From Hemerocallis citrina (lineage: Eukaryota; Streptophyta; Magnoliopsida; Asparagales; Asphodelaceae): a DNA stretch of 64,000 bases. A program made the position numbers and the translations under genes. Location: contig JACEHZ010000596.1 in the NCBI GenBank assembly GCA_017893485.1, positions 310,001 through 374,000 on the forward strand, read 5' to 3'. The notes under the pieces are model-generated. The model searched no databases. It was not told the DNA's origin and saw only the letters and a list, made by a program, of their open reading frames with translations. Position 1 is the stretch's first letter, and each line of letters starts with the position of its first letter. This document shows, piece after piece, positions 22,242 to 33,097 of the stretch.

Positions 22242-22449
22242 GGAACTAAGTGCCACGTAGAACTAAGTGCCACGTCATGGTGACGGGGGCCACCTCTAGA
22301 GCCTACGGGGGCCACCTCTAGAGCCCATTATATGATTACATGATGTATGTTTGAAATCACCTGGAACTAAGTGCCACGTAGAACTAAGTGCCACGTCATG
22401 GGTGACGGGAGCCACCTCTAGAGCCTACGGGGGCCACCTCTAGAGCCCA
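22242..22449 (+). repeat. Internal duplication in the LARD LTR
   Basis: Two copies about 120 bp apart contain GGAACTAAGTGCCACGTAG, a second ACTAAGTGCCACGTCATG, and paired GGGGCCACCTCTAGAGCC blocks. The same structure is present in the 3' LTR (28203-28410). Confidence 0.8.
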
Positions 22450-23366
22450 TGGTTGATCACCTGCTAGTTTGATGCCTGAGTACACCGCCCTATAGACTCC
22501 ATTACTAGGTCTAAGCGTAACTGATTTGACTGTAGCAACCATGTAGTATAATGGATGCATGTCGTGCTACCTAGATAGTAATAATTCCAAGACTTGAGCT
22601 TGACACCTGTCACTTGATACCTGATGATATGATACATGAAACATGACACCTGAGACTTAAAGCCTGAAACTTGATACTTGGACTTGACATTTGAGACCTG
22701 ACATTCAAAATAACATATGACACTAGACTTGAGTTTTGTCGTTTAATATTAAATACCCTTATAGGTGTACCTGACATGTGATTCACCACTAGCAGTTGTT
22801 ATCCAATCTAGTCATTATGATGTTCCCTCTTGCCAGCTAGATTTTGAATTTGTCACTACTTCTTATAACTCGGTTTATTCTTGATTCCAATTCTTGTTTC
22901 CCCCTTTCTTGTACTTGCTTTTACTATTTGTGGCCCTAACTTGCACTAAGGGCATTTTCTCTTGTTTCCCCTCTTGTTTCCTGTTTATATTTATTAAACA
23001 GACTTTGGAGACGAGTTGCCTGCTGGAATTGACAAGCAGACATTTCAGGTTTTGCTTGGAGCAAGGACCTGTTTAAATAATTGTTTTTCTTAAGGTATTT
23101 ATTTCTTCTGCTGTATAAGACTTGTTTCCGAGTTTATATTTGATCCAGACATGAGAACTATTTGAATATTATTATTTGTTTCAAACTGTTTTCTGTTGCT
23201 TAATAAGTTATTCATGCATGCTTGGTTATATATAAATCTAGTTATATTCTTGTTATGATGCTGAGTCGATCCTACAGCTTATGGATGATGTGAAAATCAT
23301 TCGCTGGGCTTCGTCACGTGCTCGTATTCCATATTTTTGGGAAGCGGGGCGTGACAAGGTTTTTAG

Positions 23367-23379
23367 TGGTATCAGAGCT
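23367..23379 (+). other. LARD primer-binding site
   Basis: TGGTATCAGAGCT lies ten bases after the LTR end and matches the tRNA-iMet site. Confidence 0.85.
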
Positions 23380-26111
23380 CAGGTTTGGCTAATGTGTTAG
23401 TTTGACTAATACATTAGACAGGCTTGACTCAGTCAGGATTAACTCAACATTAAACAGGCCATGCAACCACATGAATAATTTAATGGTCAACTCGATCTGG
23501 ACACAAGTCTTATCATATCCATTTTGATCCCTTCATATTCAATTCTTTGATTCATTGTTTCCTTCCATCTCTTGCAGTCGTCCTGATTTATTGATTCCCT
23601 AGCGGGTACAATTTATTCTTTCCGTACCCATATTCTTTTGCTTCCGGTGCAAGGAATTTCTTATTTCTGCTTGCCTCGTTGATCCCTTCTTATTTCAACT
23701 CGTGTGTCAATCATTGCCTTCCCTGTTTTGCATTCATTATCATTTGTTGATTCATACTGAGTGTCATGTTGGTTGTTTCCTCCTGACTATATTCTCTTCA
23801 ATTCCGATTTTGCCCCTCATCCTTCTTCCTTCGTATTCAATGCCTTAATATTCTTTTGTCCCTTCTAGTCATCCTCCTCTTTAACTCTTTATTGGGCATA
23901 GATTTATTTTTCTCCTACCTATTTTTCCTCTTTATATTTATTTATTTATTTAATTATTTATATATATATTTTCCCCAAATGCTTTCTATATTTTGATTAT
24001 TCATTATTATATTTATTTTCGATCTTCTATAAAGATGTTTCTCAACAAGGATTTTGTTATTTCGAACGATGATGTATTTTAACTCACTTTTCATTTTCAA
24101 TCGACTATATATTTCTACTGAATTATTATTATATAAGGCAAATTCTTATTTCGTTGTATAATGCTATTTTTACTACCATTAGTATCATTGCTGTTATTTT
24201 CACTATCATTACTAGTATTATTATTATTGTTACTACTATTGATATTCTTATTGTTGTTTTCATTATTTATTTATTATCGTTAATATTAAATTACTTCCAC
24301 AAAAATGTTGGGCTCAAACTATATCTTGTCTTACATTATTACTTTTACTAGTGCTGTTAATATTTTAATATTATCGTTGGTATTATTATTATTGCTATCA
24401 TTCTTTTTGCGATTACTGATATTATTATTGTTATGATTATTATTCTTAACATTGTTACTCTTATTGTTAATAGTATCGATATTTTGTTATTATTGTTGTT
24501 ATTAATATTATTATTTTTAACGTTACTATTATTATTATTATTAATTTGTTTTGAGCCTGAGCATGCTCAATTTTATATACATTTCACCATTTCGCTGCAA
24601 CCTAATGTCGAGATGGCAAATATGCAACTCGATGTCAATGGAGGCAAATTGCAACTGGATATCGGCGAGGCAAAATGTGCAGCCGAATATTTGGATGGCA
24701 ATTTGAAACCTGATGTCGTGAAGGCAAATATGCAACTTGATGTTAGGGAGACAAGATTTTCTACCTATTGTTAATTGATATTTCAAGACTCGTTACTTAT
24801 ATAAATGAAACTGATGGTAAGAGAATACTTTCGTTATTATTGGTATTATTAATATTACTGTCATTTCAATTGATGTTATTATTATCGTTTTCATCATCTT
24901 TATTACTGTTATTATTTTTATTATTATTACTGTTGCTTTATTGATATTATTGTTATTTTGATATTGTCATATTATTATTATCATTGTGGATATTATTTTT
25001 AATGCTATTATTATTATTATTGCATTATTTTCATGAATGTGTTGAATTCTATTTTGTCATGTATGTATTATCGTTATTATTAGTATTGTTGATATTTTTA
25101 TTTCATCGTATTATTATTACCTGTATGATTATGACAATTTTTATTTCTGTTATTATTATTGTTATTATTATTATTTTGTTACTAATATTGCTAATTTTGT
25201 CATTATCATTGTTATTATTAGTTTTTTTTGTCATTATTATTTTCTATTACTATTGATATTATTATCATGGATATTGTTACTATTGTTATTCCTGTTAAAG
25301 TCATTAGTTTTGACGTATACTATATATTTTGATTATTTGAATTGAAGCTCAATTTTATATTATGTGCATCTTTGTTTATATCTATCCTGAACCCATACTC
25401 TCTTTGATCTTGGTGTCTCATTCCATTCTTCCTGCTCGGATCGTCGTTTGGTGTCACGTGGTCTACAACGACATGTCTGGAGCTTGGAACGCCACCATCA
25501 GAGTGGCGCAGCGGATGCGTGGCCGGCCCATGACCCACAGGACCCAGGATCATGTTGTTGCTTCTCCTTTCTTGTATTGTGTTTTGTTCCATTCCTTGCA
25601 CCATTTGCTGTCCCCTATCTCTTGCTTTTGTTCTCATCCATTGACTCATTGCGTGGTGCATCTTTCCCTTGTCGCTGCCTTCTTCGATTCCAGCTCTTTC
25701 TATTCGTTCACCTCCTTGCCTCGTTATCTTGCAAGTCTGTGGTGTTCAGTGTTCTTCTTCGTTTTTGATACCGGTTATTTCCGTCTTGCTTTCCCTCCTG
25801 CCATCATGTACACATTCATTATTGGATTCAATTCTTTCCTCTCTTCCATCTCCTAGGTTTCAGTTCTGCCTACTCCTTCATCGTATTTATTATCTTGTGT
25901 TATTTGGATCCTTTAGATACTGTTATTCTCTTTCATGCCATCCATTTGACCTCGTTGTTATCCACTCCCTTCTTATTTTGGTGTTACCACCAAGTTGACT
26001 TTTTCTTTGGATCCCTTGTTTGCTACCCTCCCCTAAATTGCTTTTACCCTGTCCTATGTACCGCCTAAGCAAATTTCGAGGACGAAATTTTTGTGTAAGG
26101 TGGGTAGGATT
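23380..26111 (+). other. LARD interior, non-coding
   Basis: It holds no gag, protease, RT, RNase H or integrase motif. Its parts are a pyrimidine-rich stretch (23500-24060), long ATT/ATC-rich low-complexity DNA (24060-25290) that gives artificial poly-Leu/Ile open frames, a 27-bp minisatellite (24604-24765), and a C/T-rich stretch (25380-26060). The end carries the polypurine tract region GTGTAAGGTGGGTAGGAT just before the 3' LTR. Confidence 0.8.
24604..24765 (+). repeat. 27-bp minisatellite, six units, open in one frame
   Basis: Six successive 27-bp units start at 24604, 24631, 24658, 24685, 24712 and 24739. Translated, they give nine-residue repeats such as VEMANMQLD, VNGGKLQLD, IGEAKCAAE and VVKANMQLD. 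Units differ considerably but keep exact length and frame. Confidence 0.8.
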
Positions 26112-29100
26112 TGTAACTCCTATTTCCCCGTATTTGTATTTTGTACTGTTTTGTGCCTTATTGTACTCTTTCTCGTCTATTTTTGATATCATGTAATTTC
26201 TTCTGATTGAATGGAATTATTATTCTGGTCTCAACTCGAATTGTGGGTTCTTTTGTCAAATTCGATTGTGTGCCATCTTGCACTGTTCTCCATGAGAAAT
26301 AGACCGATTCTTCTCGTTTATCTCTCTAATCCCCATTATTGTGCATTTTGACCATTTCTTCTGTTGGGCCCTTTTTGAAACGGGTCCCCTAAACCCCAAA
26401 ACCCAATACCCACAAACCCTAGTATTTAAACCCCTACCCTAACCCTAATTACCTCTATACTGTTTAACCCTAATCAAAACTACCGCCGCTAATCATCTTC
26501 CCTAATCACCTTCGTCCCGTTCCTTCTCCTCCATTTTCGCAACCGCCCAAACCATCTCCGATCGCCTCCGAGCAATCCCCTCACCTTCGCCATACCCTTC
26601 CACCCTCGTCAACCCACTCCTGCTCGCCATCCCTCCACCGTAGAACTCCCGAACCCATCGCCATTAACCCAACAACTCGAACCCATTATCCGAACACCTC
26701 CGACCACCTCTACTCGACCCCTCACCGCCTCGTCGAACCCCTCAGCACCACCGCCTCCACAAACCTCCATCGACGTCGCCTCCATCTCCCCACAGCGCCG
26801 CCGAGTCCCTGTTTTCCCTCTCCCCTGTTCGAAACCACGAACAGAGCCCGCCGCGCGTCGCTTCTCGACGTCGTCGCCGCCTCACCGCACTCCGTCACCG
26901 CCGCAGTCGCCGCCAGCGAACCAACCACGCCGTCGCCCCTCTCTCTCGAGCTCTGCTCAGTCGCACGTCGAACGAAGAAGAAGAAGAACGAAGAAGAAGA
27001 GGAGAAAGAGCGGGAGCGATTCTCAGCCGCCAGATCTCATCAAGATTCGCGCTCTTGATCGGTGTTCTGTGTTCGTTCCGCAGCAGATCCGATTCCGTGT
27101 TCGCTGTTCTGGGATTGGATCCGGTGCACAGGAGTGATCTGATTGGACGTGTTGCTGTTTCGTGTTCTACCCGCAGCCGATCCCACTTTGCTGTACGCTG
27201 TTTGGGCCGATCGTGTGTGCTAGGAAAGCTCGATCTCTGATCAATTTTTGCACGCGCATTTCGAGGACATCTTCGGGGATTTTTCTTCTCAAATTTGCTT
27301 CAACAAGCGGAGATTTTAATCGTCGATTTAAGGCAAGTAACCTTGTACATCTTATTGTCCTAGTACAAGTCTCCTTGAAATACCACATGTAGTTAGTTTG
27401 TGACTCTCCTTTGAAATATCATAGTAAAACAATTTGAACCTTCAAACTCACCAATCTAAGAGTCACAAAACTTCCTCGTATTAAATAATAATTCAATTGG
27501 ACTCTTTTATCTCCTTGAACTTGCGAATCACATGGACATATGAATTAAGGACCCCTAGAAATTGTAGACGCATATAAATTTAGTGTTTTGGCAACTTGTG
27601 ATTATTATGACTTGGAAAATATTATTATTCGCTGTTTGATTCCCATTACCATGTATTTGTGCCACATAATGATTTTAGACACCAAATTACATAATTCTAT
27701 GAAATCTACAATAGTGAATTATTTCCCTATGTTGCTGTCTGGATTTTCTTTTGCGGTTTCGACCCTCTTATCTTTGGAATTTGGGCCCGAGGCCTGAATA
27801 TGAAACGTAAATCAGGATGTGTAGATGTCGATAGACTCCAGAATGATTGAATTTGGAGTTACGGTCTAGGAGATATGGCTGTTATACTGCAGCTGTGTCA
27901 GTAGGCGCAGTTCTGTAAAAACTGCTGTATATATTGACTTTGCGAATTATTTTAGCTGTACAAACAGCGAGTGTTTGACCCCAAATTTTATATGTAGTTG
28001 CTGGACACCCTATAGGACATCTCCAATTTTTCTTAGAATTAATTTATATTATTTCACCCCTGTTTCACATGTATAAATACAAGAACACAAAATCTGCCTG
28101 AACAAATGTGACAAGCCGGGATTATGGGAAAGACTATAGAGTGGACAACATAGGTAAGTGTACTCGGAAGGGGGCCCGTGTTTCCCAAGTTGTATGTTAA
28201 ATGGAACTAAGTGCCACGTAGAACTAAGTGCCACGTCATGGTGACGGGGGCCACCTCTAGAGCCTACGGGGGCCACCTCTAGAGCCCATTATATGATTAC
28301 ATGATGTATGTTTGAAATCACCTGGAACTAAGTGCCACGTAGAACTAAGTGCCACGTCATGGGTGACGGGGGCCACCTCTAGAGCCTACGGGGGCCACCT
28401 CTAGAGCCCATGGTTGATCACCTGCTAGTTTGATGCCTGAGTACACCGCCCTATAGACTCCATTACTAGGTCTAAGCGTAACTGATTTGACTGTAGCAAC
28501 CATGTAGTATAATGGATGCATGTCGTGCTACCTAGATAGTAATAATTCCAAGACTTGAGCTTGACACCTGTCACTTGATACCTGATGATATGATACATGA
28601 AACATGACACCTGAGACTTAAAGCCTGGAACTTGATACTTGGACTTGACATTTGAGACCTGACATTCAAAATAACATATGACACTAGACTTGAGTTTTGT
28701 CGTTTAATATTAAATACCCTTATAGGTGTACCTGACATGTGATTCACCACTAGCAGTTGTTATCCAATCTAGTCATTATGATGTTCCCTCTTGCCAGCTA
28801 GATTTTGAATTTGTCACTACTTCTTATAACTCGGTTTATTCTTGATTCCAATTCTTGTTTCCCCCTTTCTTGTACTTGCTTTTACTATTTGTGGCCCTAA
28901 CTTGCACTAAGGGCATTTTCTCTTGTTTCCCCTCTTGTTTCCTGTTTATATTTATTAAACAGACTTTGGAGACGAGTTGCCTGCTGGAATTGACAAGCAG
29001 ACATTTCAGGTTTTGCTTGGAGCAAGGACCTGTTTAAATAATTGTTTTTCTTAAGGTATTTATTTCTTCTGCTGTATAAGACTTGTTTCCGAGTTTATAT

Positions 29101-29317
29101 TTGATCCAGACATGAGAACTATTTGAATATTATTATTTGTTTCAAACTGTTTTCTGTTGCTTAATAAGTTATTCATGCATGCTTGGTTATATATAAATCT
29201 AGTTATATTCTTGTTATGATGCTGAGTCGATCCTACAGCTTATGGATGATGTGAAAATCATTCGCTGGGCTTCGTCACGTGCTCGTATTCCATATTTTTG
29301 GGAAGCGGGGCGTGACA
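26112..29317 (+). repeat. LARD 3' LTR, 3206 bp
   Basis: It is the near-identical partner of 20151-23356. Differences seen by eye include TATTTCCCCG for TATTTTCCCG, CTCTTTCTCG for CTCTCTCTCG, GATCTCTGATC for GATCTCCGATC, ACGTAAATC for ACGTAGATC, GACGGGGGCC for GACGGGAGCC, and CCTGGAAC for CCTGAAAC. Confidence 0.93.
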
Positions 29318-29738
29318 GATTGGGTACATAGAGAACCTTGAAAGGTTTGGTTTCCCTTTGAGTCAAGAGTTGGCCACTGACTTAGTCCTGCAATCGTTGC
29401 CGGAAAGTTATAGTCAATTCGTCATGAACTACAATATGAATGAAATTGACAAACCTCTGCCAGAACTGTTAAGCATGTTAAGAACAGCTGAACAGAACAT
29501 TAGTAAGGGAAAGACCATTATGATGGTCCAACAGGCCAATGGTAAGGGCAAGGGCAAAAGGCAGATTAAGAAATCCAAGGACAAGGGAAAGGGTATGGGC
29601 AATTTCAAGCCCAACACTTCTGCCTTGAAACCTAAGGGTGGGGTGGCCAAGGAGGGCACACACTTTCACTGTGGTGAGACCGGACATTGGAAGAGGAACT
29701 GTCATAAGTACCTAGAGGAGCTTAAGAAGAATAATTGA
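29318..29738 (+). pseudogene. gag: Copia gag, C-terminal half with altered zinc knuckle
   Basis: After the right GATTG copy, gag resumes (GYIENLERFGFPLSQELATD, LVLQSLPESYSQFVMNYNMN) and ends with a basic linker (KGKGKGKRQIKKSKDKGKG) and a CCHC-type knuckle. The knuckle reads THFHCGETGHWKRNC, so the first zinc-binding Cys is replaced by His or lost. The frame closes with TGA at 29736-29738. It joins to 19741-20150 when the LARD is removed. Confidence 0.85.
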
Positions 29739-31115
29739 AGTGAGACTTTCACTACATATATTTTTATTATAGATGTCAATTTATCTACTTCTGCATCTTG
29801 GATATTAGATACTGGATGTGGATCTCACATTTGTGTAAATGTGTAGGATCTCAAAAGGAGCAGACCGTTGGCTAAAGCCGAAGTTGACCTACGAATTGGA
29901 AATGAAGCAAAAGTTGCTGCTTTAGCTATAGAAACATGTCATTTACCATTAACCACTGGGCTTATCATTGAGTTAGATAACTTTTATTTTGTTCCTGCTA
30001 TTAGTAGGAATATTATTTCTATTTCTTATTTGGACAAGAAGGATTTTTCATTTTTAATAAAGGACACAAGTTATTTTTATTTATTTGAATAATATCTGTT
30101 ATGCTAGTGCACAATTGAGCAATGGACTTTATATTCTTGACCTCGAAATGTCCGTCTATAATATAAATATTAAGAGGTTCAAATCAAATGATACGAAGTC
30201 AACTTACCTCTGGCATTGTTGTTTGAGCCACATAAATGAGAACTGCATATCCAAACTTCATAAAAATGGATTTTTGGACTCATTTGATTTTGAATCATAT
30301 GAGGTATGTGAACCTTGTTTGTTGGGTAAGATGACTAAAGCTCCATTCACTGGAAAAGGATAAAGGGCTAGTGATCTTTTAGATCTCATACATAGTGATG
30401 TCTGCGGACCTTTCAACACATTGGCTAGAGCAGGTTTTAAGTACTTCATTACATTTACTAATGATTACAGTAGATATGGGTTTGTGTATCTGATGAAACA
30501 CAAATCAGAGTCATTTGAAAAGTTCAAAGAATTCAAGAATGAGGTACAAAACCAACTTGGTAAAAGTATTAAAGCCCTTCGATCAGATCGAGGTGGTGAG
30601 TACTTAAGCCAAGATTTTGATGACCATCTAAAAGAGTGTTGAAAAATATCTCAACTCACTCCGCCTGGAACACCGTAATGGAATGGTGTCTCTGAGAGAA
30701 GGAACCGGACCTTGTTAGACATGGTCCGATCCATGATGAGTCATTCAGATCTTCCAAGCTCCTTTCTAGGGACATGCTCTATTAACAACTGCTTTCACAC
30801 TTAACTGTGTTTCATTTAAAACGGTTCAAGAGACACCATATGAGATATAGACTGGGAGGCGTCCTAGTGTGTCTTTTATGAAGATTTGGGGTTGTGAAGC
30901 CTATGTAAGGCGCCAAGTATGTGATAAACTTGGTCCCAAATTTGATAAGTGCTTTGTAGGATATCCTAAGAAAATTAAGGAATACTATTTCTATAATCTC
31001 ACTGAAGGCAAAGTGTTTGTCGCAAGTGTTCCTAGAGAGAGAATCCCGTCCTTTTTTTTTTTGAAGAAAAAAAAGCTCCCACGGGGTATGATATTCCGTA
31101 CGTCGTTGTAAAACC
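29739..31115 (+). pseudogene. Copia protease and integrase, broken
   Basis: The protease motif SASWILDTGCGSHIC (catalytic DTG) lies at about 29795, then a TAG where Gln is usual (29845). The GAG-pre-integrase zinc site follows: H...H (LWHCCLSHIN) and CEPC (YEVCEPCLLGKMTKAPF), with a TAA at 30361. The integrase core shows DLIHSDVCGPF (first D), ALRSDRGGEYLS (second D) and NGVSERRNRTLLD (catalytic E), separated by a TGA at 30640 and further stops. The downstream block IWGCEAYVRRQVCDKLGPKF ends near 31100. RT is absent. Confidence 0.85.
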
Positions 31116-32445
31116 AAAATTTGGGTTTAGACTACTACAACTCATTGTCAAAATTTTCTGTTGCTATATGCAAAATATCCAATTTTTAGATTTGGACGGC
31201 TACAGATGCTCTAATCCTGTGCTAGTTTGTGGTGTGCATGCAAATTAAGCTGTACGTTGCTTAATGCATATTGTTATCAAATCATCAAAATTCCAATTGT
31301 GTACTGCTACCTAAGTTCCGTAAGTTTGCACATTCCAAGAAGATGAGCCTTTGTCCGGAGCCTGGACGCCTACGTCTTTCATTATTTAGCACAAAGAAAA
31401 AGGAAAAAGAAACATGTTGCTTTTTTTTTTCCTTGACTGAATGCAGATAATTGCAATTACTTTATGCTTTTGGGCCAATATCTACTTCGAGAGTACTCTT
31501 TTACTTAATTATTTTTTGAATGGTTATTTCTAGAGTACAATTAAGATTACTTAGATTAGCATTCTAGAGCTACGTACATAGTTACTAGAAATTAGCTTGC
31601 AATCACTGGCATATTGCTGTGCATTATTCAGTTCAATACTGTTGACATGTAATACATATGAATTAGATTTATTAAAAAAAAAATTGTTAAGAATGAGAGG
31701 ATGATTCTATGAAGTAGGTAGATGAAAGCTGTATCTTTACTACTATAGTAGCATAAGAAGCCGGATAATTAGATGTATTTTAAAGCAACATTGGAAAATG
31801 ATAGTAATTTTTGCACGATTAGATATTTTTTGACGTGAACGGATAGAGTCTAAAAGACTCCAGCCACAGCAAAAATATTGCACGATTAGATATTAAATGA
31901 GGCTTTCAATATCTACGTACTTATCAACAGGCAATGTCCTGATTGGTATTGGGTGGGGTGGATAATTAAGTAACGGTTCGAATCCAGAGTTTCTAGTTTG
32001 AGCCAAGATTTTTCATCAAAAATATAAATTCATACATTGCATGTGCTAAAATTTACATGTACACACGCCTAAAGATAGTGGTACCAATTATCTCCAAAAA
32101 AAATTCTCACGGAAGGGTTCTTCTATTGATTTTAATCTTTAAAGATTCAATAAGAGTTGTTTGCGCAAGCTTTTTATTTCCTCGTCAATGCTATCCAGGT
32201 AGAGGACCAGTTCTTGCTTTAATGCTGATTAACTAATTAATTAGTTAGTAAGTTAATTAATCAGTTTTTGAATGTTTCTCTTGCAAATGGTTGGTGAACT
32301 TAATTACCAGGTCAAAATAAAAAGACAAAACTATCAATTTCACTTATCAAAGGGAGCATTGACATATCAATACCATACCGTGTTTTCTGACCTTCTCTTT
32401 TGCCTTCTCGATCTTGATAATTTTGATTTGGTTGCTTTCTTAATA
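31116..32445. other. Flanking DNA without a recognisable gene
   Basis: AT-rich sequence has no convincing protein and no recognised terminus. It was contiguous with 56900 onward before element A inserted (TSD CTTTA). A possible tRNA-derived SINE remnant lies at about 31930-32105. Confidence 0.5.
31930..32105 (+). repeat. Possible SINE remnant with box B
   Basis: AACGGTTCGAATCCAGAG (about 31973-31990) is a perfect polymerase III box B, preceded at a SINE-like distance by a G-rich, weakly box A-like stretch. An A-run (32097-32103) could be its tail. No target duplication was found. Confidence 0.3.
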
Positions 32446-32762
32446 CTTTATGATACGGCTAAAAATAGAATTAAATCGGGACCGTTCAAATCGGACATGA
32501 ATTTTAAAGTTCTCAAGGGTAAAACGGTAATTTCACCTACAAATAGGTCTAAAATGGGAACTGTGTCTTTCTTCAGAACCCAATAACCCATAAACGGATC
32601 TGTCCTACTAGGTACGGGTCCCAACCCGTTACAAACCAGTTCAGAAGGATAAAGAAGGATTCAAAATCGTAATTATCCCAATGAGGTGGTTTTAACCACT
32701 TCTATCCATCCACACCGGGAAGTAGATATTTATTCTTATCTCGAAACGGGTTCCTAAGGCGA

Positions 32763-32776
32763 CTATAAATACCCCT
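32763..32776 (+). promoter_or_regulatory. Element A LTR TATA box
   Basis: CTATAAATACCCC sits about 30 bp upstream of GGGTAATCAATC, a motif shared at the same distance with element B (36896 and 36925). Confidence 0.65.
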
Positions 32777-32855
32777 CTTCCCCCACCATAACAGGGTAAT
32801 CAATCTTTTTCTACATAAAACTCTTTCATAATCTTCCTAATTACTAACAAGAGCA

Positions 32856-32907
32856 TCGGAGGGTTCATCACCAAGATCCATCCTGGTGTATCGAACTTTT
32901 TTGCAGG
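32856..32907 (+). promoter_or_regulatory. Conserved LTR hairpin module (element A)
   Basis: TCGGAGGG is followed by an imperfect stem-loop CACCA...TGGTG (32869-32888) and then TTTTTTGCAGG. Equivalent modules are in element B (37009-37028, 52138-52157), element C (58723-58738) and a minus-strand fragment (58238-58257). Confidence 0.5.
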
Positions 32908-33027
32908 TCAACGGCAGTGGCAAGAAATCAGTCAAACGCCGGTGAAAGTCAATATGTTTGCTTTATTCGTTTCTCCAAGAATCCACAAATTCATCTGTTT
33001 GCTCCCACGCCAAAATCAGCTACAACA

Positions 33028-33050
33028 GATTGATGCCGTCTGTGGGAACC
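33028..33050 (+). other. Element A primer-binding site region
   Basis: GATTGATGCCGTCTGTGGGA directly follows the LTR and corresponds to the Tat-type site, usually TGGCGCCGTCTGTGGGAA. The GATG for GCGC change suggests decay. Confidence 0.65.
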
Positions 33051-33097
33051 GAAAAAGCAATCCAACCTAACTTCATCAGCGATAGTAGTTTCAAGCC

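Larger units (their letters stand above)
20151..23356 (+). repeat. LARD 5' LTR, 3206 bp
   Basis: It begins TGTAACTCCTATTTTCCCG and ends GGGAAGCGGGGCGTGACA. It has a promoter-like block with telomere-box motifs (20450-20490), a GC-rich leader-like block (20520-21080) ending in GAAGAA repeats, and a 120-bp internal duplication (22242-22449). Open frames on both strands in the GC-rich block are considered incidental because they recur identically in the 3' LTR and show no domain. Confidence 0.93.
20151..29317 (+). mobile_element. LARD: young non-autonomous gypsy-type element with 3.2-kb LTRs
   Basis: Two LTRs of exactly 3206 bp (20151-23356 and 26112-29317) differ at only about six positions by eye. 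They are flanked by the perfect duplication GATTG. A tRNA-Met primer site follows the 5' LTR, and a polypurine tract in the typical gypsy setting (TCGAGGACGAAATTTTTGTG...GGTGGGTAGGAT) precedes the 3' LTR. The 2.75-kb interior codes for neither gag nor pol. It fits the large retrotransposon derivative (LARD) class, mobilised in trans by an autonomous gypsy relative. Confidence 0.93.
17065..31115 (+). mobile_element. Ty1/copia element, 3'-truncated, split by a LARD
   Basis: An LTR-like region ends just before a canonical primer-binding site at 18178. A long leader, gag (19741 on), protease, GAG-pre-integrase and integrase core follow, in copia order (integrase before RT). The 9.2-kb LARD sits in gag with a perfect GATTG duplication (20146-20150 and 29318-29322). 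Homology stops near 31115, just after the integrase C-terminal region. RT, RNase H and the 3' LTR are absent. Confidence 0.82.
32451..33027 (+). repeat. Element A 5' LTR
   Basis: It starts TGATACGGCTAAAAATAG and ends AAATCAGCTACAACA. It contains the TATA box ACTATAAATACCCC (32763), the motif GGGTAATCAATCTTTTT about 30 bp downstream, and the CGGAGGG / hairpin / TTTTTTGCAGG module. Confidence 0.92.

Noticed and set aside
24433..25256. Open frames with long Leu/Ile runs, resembling membrane proteins
   Set aside because: They are translations of ATT/ATC microsatellite-like DNA; composition alone creates the hydrophobic runs.
32793..32907. Intron in the LTR leader (GGTAATC donor to TTTTTTGCAG acceptor, conserved in three elements)
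   Set aside because: The donor-like site lies at the expected transcription start, 30 bp after the TATA box, so there is no room for a first exon. I prefer an initiator plus an R/U5 structure, but transcript data could reopen this.
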